This document shows positions 59,533-64,000 of a stretch of 64,000 nucleotides of DNA, piece after piece. The stretch lies in NCBI GenBank assembly GCA_020638695.1, contig JACKIB010000020.1, forward strand, positions 34,104-98,103. Direction: 5' to 3'. The translations under genes were made by a program, and so were the position numbers. Origin of the DNA: Planctomycetota bacterium. Its GTDB lineage: Bacteria; Planctomycetota; UBA1135; UBA2386. How positions within the stretch are numbered: the first letter of the stretch is position 1; every line of letters begins with the position of its first letter. The notes under the pieces are model-generated. The model was given only the letters and a program-made list of their open reading frames with translations. It was not told where the DNA came from and ran no database searches.

Positions 59533-60726
59533 CTATCCCTTCACACACACCACCTGCTTCAGCGTGTGCACGATCTCCACCAGGTCCTCCTGATTCGCCA
59601 TCACGGTGTCGATGTCCTTGTACGCCCCCGGAATCTCGTCGATCACGCCCGCATCCTTGCGGCACTCGACACCCTCGGTCTGCCGCGCGAGATCATCCTC
59701 GGTGAACGCGCGCTTGGCGGCGCTCCGCGACATGCGCCGCCCCGCGCCGTGCGCGCACGAGCAGAAGCTCTCCGCACTCCCCTTGCCACGCACGATGTAG
59801 GAGCGTGCCCCCATCGAGCCCGGCACGATCCCGAGCTCGCCGAGTCCGGCACGAATCGCACCCTTTCGCGTCACCAGCACGTCCTCGCCGTAGTGGTGCT
59901 CGCGCGCCACGTAGTTGTGGTGACAGTTCACCGCGTGGTCGACCACCGTGAACGGCGGCAGCGTCGCGCGCAGCGCTTCGAGCACCAGCTCGAGCATCTG
60001 CACCCGGTTCTCCGCCGCGTAGTCCTGCGCCCACGACACCGCCTCGACATACAGGTCGAACGACGAGGTACCCTCGGTGAAATACGCGAGGTCCCGGTGC
60101 GGAAGACGCACATCGAGCGCGAGCATCTCCTCGCGCGCGAGCGCGATGAAGTGCCGCCCGATCTGGTTGCCGATCCCACGCGACCCCGAGTGGAGCATCA
60201 CCCACACCCGATCCGCCTCGTCGAGGCAGAGCTCGATGAAGTGGTTGCCGCCGCCGAGCGTTCCCATCTGACGCTGCCAGGTGTCCGGCGCGCGCAGCAT
60301 CTTCGCGAGCGCCGGAGCACGACCGAGCAACGACTCGAAGCGGTCGTACAGACGCTTCACGCCGTGCTTTCGGATCGCGTCGGTCTCGTGCATGTCGAAC
60401 CCGACCGGCACCCGCGACTCGATCGCGTCGCGCACCGCGCCGAGCGAGTCCGGCAGCATGCTCGCGTCGAGCGACAACCGCGTCGCGATCATCCCGCAGC
60501 CGATGTCCACCCCGACCGCGGCCGGCACGATCGCGCCGCGGGTCGGAATCACCGAGCCGATGGTCGCGCCAATCCCGGCGTGCACGTCGGGCATCGCCGC
60601 AACGTGACGGTGCACGAACGGAAGGCGCGCCACGTTCTCGAGCTGGCGCAACGCCTCGTGCTCGACGTCGTCGGTCCACACGTGCACCGGGACGGTGGTG
60701 TGCGCGATCGTCTGCTTGATGGTCAT
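59533..60726 (-). CDS. rtcB: RNA-splicing ligase RtcB
   Basis: RNA ligase of 397 residues that joins 2',3'-cyclic-phosphate or 3'-phosphate ends to 5'-OH ends using GTP and Mn(II). The start at 60726 follows AAGGAA by eight bases. Active-site motifs are D74 and C77 (GVDIGCGM), H162 (GGGNHFIE), H179 (LHSGSRG), H269/H270 (VNCHHNY) and the guanylated histidine H326 (CSCAHGAGRRMSRS). It is close to E. coli RtcB in length. No rtcA, rtcR or archease gene is adjacent. Instead a long leader with a terminator and a competing structure precedes it, suggesting control by transcription attenuation. Confidence 0.95.
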   Translation of the reverse strand: MTIKQTIAHTTVPVHVWTDDVEHEALRQLENVARLPFVHRHVAAMPDVHAGIGATIGSVIPTRGAIVPAAVGVDIGCGMIATRLSLDASMLPDSLGAVRDAIESRVPVGFDMHETDAIRKHGVKRLYDRFESLLGRAPALAKMLRAPDTWQRQMGTLGGGNHFIELCLDEADRVWVMLHSGSRGIGNQIGRHFIALAREEMLALDVRLPHRDLAYFTEGTSSFDLYVEAVSWAQDYAAENRVQMLELVLEALRATLPPFTVVDHAVNCHHNYVAREHHYGEDVLVTRKGAIRAGLGELGIVPGSMGARSYIVRGKGSAESFCSCAHGAGRRMSRSAAKRAFTEDDLARQTEGVECRKDAGVIDEIPGAYKDIDTVMANQEDLVEIVHTLKQVVCVKG

Positions 60727-60780
60727 CGTCGTCGTTCCTTCGTGCTCGCGGCGGCGCACGGCCGTTCGCGATTCGTGGGC

Positions 60781-60820
60781 GAAAAAAAACCCCGGTCAGG
60801 TTGCACACCTGCCGGGGTTT
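60781..60820 (-). terminator. Intrinsic terminator in the rtcB leader
   Basis: On the minus strand the stem AAACCCCGG + AGGT pairs with ACCT + CCGGGGTTT (forward coordinates 60812-60820 and 60807-60810 against 60798-60801 and 60787-60795), with 13 bp in two helices and a 5-nt loop, followed by eight consecutive U. It ends 55 nt before the rtcB start codon, so it must be read through or bypassed for rtcB expression from the upstream promoter. Confidence 0.8.
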
Positions 60821-61065
60821 CTCTCGCCCTGGGAGGTGTGCGGCGGTATCGCTCGCGCAGACCTCCAGTCGATGTCTGGACGGTCTACCGCATGGGTTCG
60901 CGGGACTCGCGGCCGATTCTGTCTTGGTCCGCTGACAACGGACTCGCGCACCGGCACGCGACGACGCCGCGACCCACGAATGGTCGACATGTCGGTGTCT
61001 TGCTGTCGCGTAAGTGGTGCATGGCTCGGTCCGTGCGTTCGGAGCACGCGGCTCCTCGAGAAGGG
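60781..61065 (-). ncRNA. Candidate structured leader/attenuator RNA upstream of rtcB
   Basis: A ~285-nt RNA would run from a promoter at 61072-61099 to the terminator before rtcB. It holds a nested hairpin domain (GCGGT/ACCGC at 60843-60847 and 60887-60891 enclosing AGACC/GGTCT at 60859-60863 and 60882-60886 and TCCAG/CTGGA at 60864-60868 and 60876-60880) and further small stems. Eight bases GCACACCU (60841-60834) can pair with AGGUGUGC (60810-60803) inside the terminator, forming an exclusive antiterminator. Short ORFs inside look like noise. It could be a cis-acting riboregulator or an independent small RNA. Confidence 0.55.
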
Positions 61066-61071
61066 TGGCGC

Positions 61072-61099
61072 ATTCTAGTCACCGCGCGCTTCGCGTCAA
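61072..61099 (-). promoter_or_regulatory. Strong sigma-70-type promoter for the rtcB leader
   Basis: TTGACG (61099-61094) and TAGAAT (61077-61072) are separated by 16 bp on the minus strand, each one base from consensus or nearly so. Transcription would start near 61065, about 340 nt before the rtcB start. It lies between the DMT transporter stop and the leader RNA. Confidence 0.7.
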
Positions 61100-61134
61100 G
61101 CGCGCCCTGGCACCGGTATCGGGCGAGCGGTCGC

Positions 61135-61980
61135 TCAGCTCCGACGAACGTTGATCCAGTTGCCGACGAAGATCACCACCGCGCCGACGAAGACGAGCGG
61201 GTGCAGGGCCTCGGCGTAGAGGAACCAGGCGAGCACCGCGGCGAGCGGGAGCCGCAAGAAGTCGAGCGGGGTGACGATGCTCGCATCTCCGTAGGACAGC
61301 GCGCGCGAGATGCAGTAGTGCGAGCTGAGACCCACCACCGCCATCACGCCGAGCCACGGCCACATCGCGGGCGAGGGCGTGACCCATTGCGGGATGGACG
61401 GCACGAGGGCGAGCGGAAGTTGCACCAGGTTCATCCAGAACAGGATCGTGATCGGCCGCTCGCGCCCGACCATGTCCTTGGTGATCACGTACGTCGTGGC
61501 GTAGCCGATGGCGGAGCCGAGCGCGGCGAAGGCGGCGATGTCGATGATCTCGATGCCGGGGCGCAAGATGATCAGCACGCCAGTGAAGCCGAGCGCGATC
61601 GCCGCCATGCGCACGCGGGTGAGACGCTCGCCGAGAAAGGCGGCGGCGAGCAGCGCGACCCAGATCGGGGTGGTGAACTCGACCGCGAACACCTCCGCGA
61701 TCGGCATGTTGGCCACCGCGTAGAGCCACATGCACTGCGCCGCGAAGTGCACCGAGTTACGCAAGACATGGCGACTGAGCCGCGGCGTGGTCACCAGGTG
61801 CCAGCCGATACGCGACAGGATGACGACGAGGATCGTCAGACTCATCGAGTTGCGCAGCAGCACGATCTGGAAGGGATTGAGCTCGGCCGAGAGCTCGCGC
61901 CCTGCGATCGCCATCGACAGGAACGAGAGCAACGCACCCGACATCCAGGCGATGGCCAGCGGGATCGACGTCTGTGGCAT
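61135..61980 (-). CDS. EamA/DMT-superfamily transporter
   Basis: Inner-membrane protein of 281 residues with ten hydrophobic helices in two EamA repeats. The first repeat includes FQIVLLRNSMSLTILVVILS and the hallmark ANMPIAEVFAVEFTTPIWVALLAAAFLGERLT (region); the second includes SRALSYGDASIVTPLDFLRLPLAAVLAWFLYAE (region), ending WINVRRS. This S-adenosylmethionine/metabolite-exporter-like sequence type is common near amidases, but the substrate is unknown. It is unrelated at sequence level to the DMT protein at 14668. Confidence 0.92.
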   Translation of the reverse strand: MPQTSIPLAIAWMSGALLSFLSMAIAGRELSAELNPFQIVLLRNSMSLTILVVILSRIGWHLVTTPRLSRHVLRNSVHFAAQCMWLYAVANMPIAEVFAVEFTTPIWVALLAAAFLGERLTRVRMAAIALGFTGVLIILRPGIEIIDIAAFAALGSAIGYATTYVITKDMVGRERPITILFWMNLVQLPLALVPSIPQWVTPSPAMWPWLGVMAVVGLSSHYCISRALSYGDASIVTPLDFLRLPLAAVLAWFLYAEALHPLVFVGAVVIFVGNWINVRRS

Positions 61981-62078
61981 CGAGAGTGCTTCGTAGGCCG
62001 CCGAGGCGGCGGGCTGTCGACGCGTGGGCGATCAGATCGGGCGGGCGGACGATGCCCGCCCGGCCGAGGTCGGTGGTC

Positions 62079-63491
62079 TCAGATCGGCGGCCGGCGGTCG
62101 GCCCAGGGCCGTGCCTCCTCGAACGCCGCCGCGGCGCGTAGCACCGTGGTCTCGGCGAAGCGGCGGCCGACGAGCTGTAGCCCGATCGGCAGCCCCTCGC
62201 GCGAGAACCCGGCCGGCACCGAGGCCGCCGGCAGGTGGGTGAGGTTGAACGGGAACGAGTACGGCGCCCAGCGGATCCAGTCCCACGGATGCTCGGCGTA
62301 GCCTTCCGGGTAGAGCGCACCGGCGGTGAACGGCAGCGTCGCCACCGAGGGCGTCATCAGCAAGTCGTAGCGATCGAAGAACGGCAGTACACGGTAGTAG
62401 TACGCGTGTCGCTCGACCTGGGCGCGCGCGAAGTCGAGCGGACCCATCGCCATGCCCTCCCGAGCACATGCTTCGAGCGCGGGGTCGATCTTTCCCGACC
62501 ACGCGTCGAGGTAGTGCTCGAGCACGATGGCGAAGTTCACGCACCAGTAGGTGTCGATGATGGGCTTCGGGTCGCCGAAGCCCGGATCCTCGACCACGTC
62601 GACGTGCGCGCCGAGCGACTCGAAGGCCTTCACTGCCTCCTCGGTCACTGCGCGCACTTGCGGGTCGAGGTTGTCGACATAGCCGAGCGTCGGGCTCCAG
62701 GCGATGCGAAGCCCCTCGATGCCGCGGCCGAGCTCGCCGAGGTAGTCGGCCGGCGGCGCCTCGAGCGAGAAACGGTCGCGATCGTCGGGGCCGGCGGTTG
62801 CCGACAGAAACAGCGCCGCGTCGGCCACCGTGCGCGTCAACGGACCGAGATGGGCGAGCATGTCGCCGCCGCCCTGGGGCGCGAAGGGAATGCGTCCGTA
62901 CTGCGGCTTGATGCCGAAGAGCCCGGTGAACGAGGCCGGTACCCGAATCGAGCCCGCGCCGTCGCCACCGGTCGCGAGCGTTCCCATACCGGCCGCGATC
63001 TGGGCCGAGGCACCGCCGGACGAGCCGCCCGGGGTGACCGAGGTGTCCCAGGGATTACGGGTGATGCCGCTCACCGGCGAGTCGGTCACCGCCTTCCAGC
63101 CGAACTCGGGCGTCGTGGTCTTGCCGAAGAAGACGGCTCCCGCGGCGCGCAGCCGCTCGACCATCGGCACGTCCACGTCCGGTACCCGATGCTCGAAGAT
63201 CCGCGAGCCCATCATGGTGGTGACGCCTTTGGTCAGCACCATGTCCTTGATCGAGAGCGGGAGCCCGTGCAGGGGCCCGAGCGGCTCACCCTTCATCACC
63301 GCGTGCTCGGCCGCGCGCGCCCCGTCCATCGCCTGCTCCGGGAGCAGCTTGGTGAAGGCATTGAGCTTGGGGTTCACGTCGTCGATGCGCGCGAGCACCG
63401 CCGCCATCAGCTCGACCGGGGAGATCTGGCGCTCGCGGATCATGCGTGCGAGCTCGACGGCGGACGTGAAGCAGAGATCGTCTCGATTCAT
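62079..63491 (-). CDS. Amidase-signature-family hydrolase
   Basis: Cytosolic amidohydrolase of 470 residues. The Ser-cisSer-Lys triad is visible as K82 (GLPLSIKDMV), S157/S158 in TPGGSSGGASAQ, and S181 (GDGAGSIRVPASF). Flanking hallmarks are GPLHGLPLS, FFGKTTTPEFG, LFGIKPQYGRIP and PLTRTVADAALFL. The family hydrolyses amides including aliphatic and aromatic amides, allophanate, malonamate, and the GatA glutamine site. The absence of gatB/gatC and the tail GLPIGLQLVGRRFAE point to a catabolic amidase. Substrate unknown. It may complement the amide- and carbamoyl-cleaving enzymes further upstream. Confidence 0.93.
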   Translation of the reverse strand: MNRDDLCFTSAVELARMIRERQISPVELMAAVLARIDDVNPKLNAFTKLLPEQAMDGARAAEHAVMKGEPLGPLHGLPLSIKDMVLTKGVTTMMGSRIFEHRVPDVDVPMVERLRAAGAVFFGKTTTPEFGWKAVTDSPVSGITRNPWDTSVTPGGSSGGASAQIAAGMGTLATGGDGAGSIRVPASFTGLFGIKPQYGRIPFAPQGGGDMLAHLGPLTRTVADAALFLSATAGPDDRDRFSLEAPPADYLGELGRGIEGLRIAWSPTLGYVDNLDPQVRAVTEEAVKAFESLGAHVDVVEDPGFGDPKPIIDTYWCVNFAIVLEHYLDAWSGKIDPALEACAREGMAMGPLDFARAQVERHAYYYRVLPFFDRYDLLMTPSVATLPFTAGALYPEGYAEHPWDWIRWAPYSFPFNLTHLPAASVPAGFSREGLPIGLQLVGRRFAETTVLRAAAAFEEARPWADRRPPI

Positions 63492-63545
63492 GGCGGTGCT
63501 CCGGCGGCGGTGGACGACCGCGCGAGCATAACCCGCGCGACCCGG

Positions 63546-63596
63546 CCCGGGGACTGGCTCGCGCCCCGGGGACTGGCTCGCGCGAAGGCGCGTGCC
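63546..63596. repeat. Tandem REP-like half-units, the second interrupted
   Basis: Two copies of CCCGGGGACTGGCTCGCG (63546-63563 and 63565-63582) lie 19 bp apart. The second continues as a hairpin (CGCGC/GCGCG) and into GTGCCTG, where the intact copy at 57958 would close with TGTCCCC. Here the sequence changes to GAATCATC instead, just before the IS110-type gene, so the palindrome is cut in its second half. Confidence 0.55.
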
Positions 63597-63622
63597 TGAG
63601 AATCATCTAGCCGACTCCTCCC

Positions 63623-63663
63623 TCGGGTGCTACTCGTCAGTTGTCAGACGACGAGCCACCCGA
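63623..63663 (+). promoter_or_regulatory. Hairpin at the left end of the IS110-type element
   Basis: Two stacked stems, TCGGGTG/CACCCGA (63623-63629 and 63657-63663) and CTCGTC/GACGAG (63633-63638 and 63650-63655), enclose an 11-nt loop and end just before the ribosome-binding site AAAGAGGAA of the transposase. It could be a subterminal inverted repeat, part of an IS-encoded RNA, or a structure limiting transposase expression from outside transcription. Confidence 0.5.
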
Positions 63664-63677
63664 AAGAGGAATCGACG

Positions 63678-64000
63678 ATGGGACTGTATTGCGGAATTGA
63701 CCTGCACTCCAACAACAGCGTGATTTCGGTGCTGGACGAGGAGGAGACGGTGGTGTTCGAGAGACGGTTGCCGAATGTTCTGGAGGTGATTGTCGGGGCA
63801 CTGAAGGGGTATTTGGACGAGCTGGTGGGTTGCGTGGTGGAGGCGACGTACAACTGGTACTGGCTGGTGGACGGGCTGGAGGATGCGGGGTTCCCGATGG
63901 TGCTGGCGCACCCTGGGGGGATGCGTCAGTACGACGGGCTGAAGCACGGTGACGACGTGAGCGACGCGCGGTTTCTGGCGCGGTTGTTGCGGCTGGGGAT
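63678..64000 (+). CDS. IS110-family (DEDD) transposase, N-terminal part, cut by window edge
   Basis: The first 107 codons of a serine/DEDD recombinase of the IS110/IS1111 family are present. The RuvC-like core shows D8 (YCGIDLHSNN), E55 (VVEATYNWYW), and D93 and D96 (KHGDDVSDARFLARLL), the DEDD tetrad. Codon use differs from neighbours: third positions are rich in G and less in C, and overall GC is lower, as expected of an incoming element. AAAGAGGAA precedes the ATG. About 80 bp separate the interrupted REP-like palindrome from the start codon, so the left non-coding end is short. The C-terminal Tnp_20 domain and the right end lie outside the window. Confidence 0.9.
   Translation, partial: MGLYCGIDLHSNNSVISVLDEEETVVFERRLPNVLEVIVGALKGYLDELVGCVVEATYNWYWLVDGLEDAGFPMVLAHPGGMRQYDGLKHGDDVSDARFLARLLRLG

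Larger units (their letters stand above)
63600..64000 (+). mobile_element. Left part of an IS110/IS1111-family insertion sequence
   Basis: The element begins near 63597-63602, where homology to the REP-like repeat stops, and includes the left-end hairpin and the start of the transposase gene. The left non-coding end is only about 80 bp, which resembles the IS1111 group, whose longer non-coding end (and guide RNA) is on the right. The right end is beyond the window, so completeness cannot be judged. Confidence 0.65.

Noticed and set aside
60840..60930. tRNA-like folding upstream of rtcB (GGGTTCG near 60894-60900)
   Set aside because: The flanking bases do not form a T-arm or acceptor stem on either strand, and the hairpins found do not make a cloverleaf.
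59116..62301. 1061-codon open frame on the plus strand
   Set aside because: It runs antisense to rtcB, the leader and the DMT transporter, is rich in Arg/His/Asp in the manner of GC-rich shadow frames, and has no domain. The genes on the other strand have clear motifs.
63500..63600. Promoter or attenuator for the amidase gene in the repeat region
   Set aside because: The sequence is explained by repeat units shared with 57958-57994, and no -10/-35 pair or T-tract was seen.

Overview
The window is high-GC bacterial DNA (by eye well above 65 %), gene-dense, with short gaps and many 1-4 nt stop/start overlaps. EipA/DUF1134, DUF2252, RtcB, TorD-dependent molybdoenzymes and REP-like palindromes of the 'CCGGGTGGAGCGCAGCGC' type all point to Pseudomonadota, probably a gammaproteobacterium or a close relative. 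I cannot name the genus.

Layout. Positions 1-4271 (minus): a peptide-type ABC importer, cut by the left edge. 4575-6234 (plus): an LDH2-type dehydrogenase with a DUF1185 protein. 6457-9042: a large secreted multidomain protein. 9090-13535 (minus): ATP-dependent hydantoinase/oxoprolinase subunits HyuA and HyuB plus a small membrane protein. 13566-17622: a lactonase-type propeller, a DMT transporter, a 2OG-Fe(II) oxygenase and a beta-hydroxyacid dehydrogenase. 17681-21840 (minus): an amino-acid ABC importer with an N-carbamoyl-D-amino-acid hydrolase. 22032-25121: a flavin reductase divergent from a flavoprotein monooxygenase, then a GAF/HD-GYP protein. 25314-36426: isochorismatase-like amidohydrolases, an SDR, a fused CoA-transferase, a PHP hydrolase, a second complete peptide ABC importer and a probable selenoprotein. 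36636-40309: a chemoreceptor, an SDR and a zinc alcohol dehydrogenase. 40459-51552: a respiratory-type molybdoenzyme locus with its two-component system. 51659-59288: FAH-family hydrolase, EipA, a lipase-like hydrolase, an unknown conserved protein, a second molybdoenzyme and DUF2252. 59533-61100: rtcB behind a long structured leader. 61135-63491: a DMT transporter and an amidase. 63678-end: the start of an IS110-family transposase.

How the genes fit together. Positions 1-36000 look like a scavenging region: two peptide importers, one amino-acid importer, hydantoinase, carbamoylase, two carbamoylsarcosine-amidase-like hydrolases, an amidase and several oxidoreductases. This suits uptake and hydrolysis of hydantoin, ureide, carbamoyl or short-peptide nitrogen compounds. 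The exact substrates cannot be read from sequence.

Two loci stand out. (1) At 35662-36426 a glutaredoxin-DinB-like fusion has an in-frame UGA exactly at the first position of its CxxC motif (UxxC), followed by a bSECIS-like hairpin. It is a strong selenocysteine candidate whose N-terminus ordinary gene calling would drop. (2) The 40.5-51.5 kb locus combines a Tat-exported molybdopterin enzyme, a four-cluster Fe-S protein, a TorD chaperone, a ferredoxin/zinc-ribbon protein, a pentaheme cytochrome, a Met-rich MSGMGG-repeat protein and two unknown exported proteins. Its histidine kinase carries a CxxCH heme motif in the sensor domain, and its partner is a sigma-54 activator. Two sigma-54-type promoters, each with a TGAC-N5-GTCA palindrome about 85-105 bp upstream, tie the regulator to the operon. 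A third locus of note is the rtcB leader, with a strong promoter, a terminator and a competing antiterminator.
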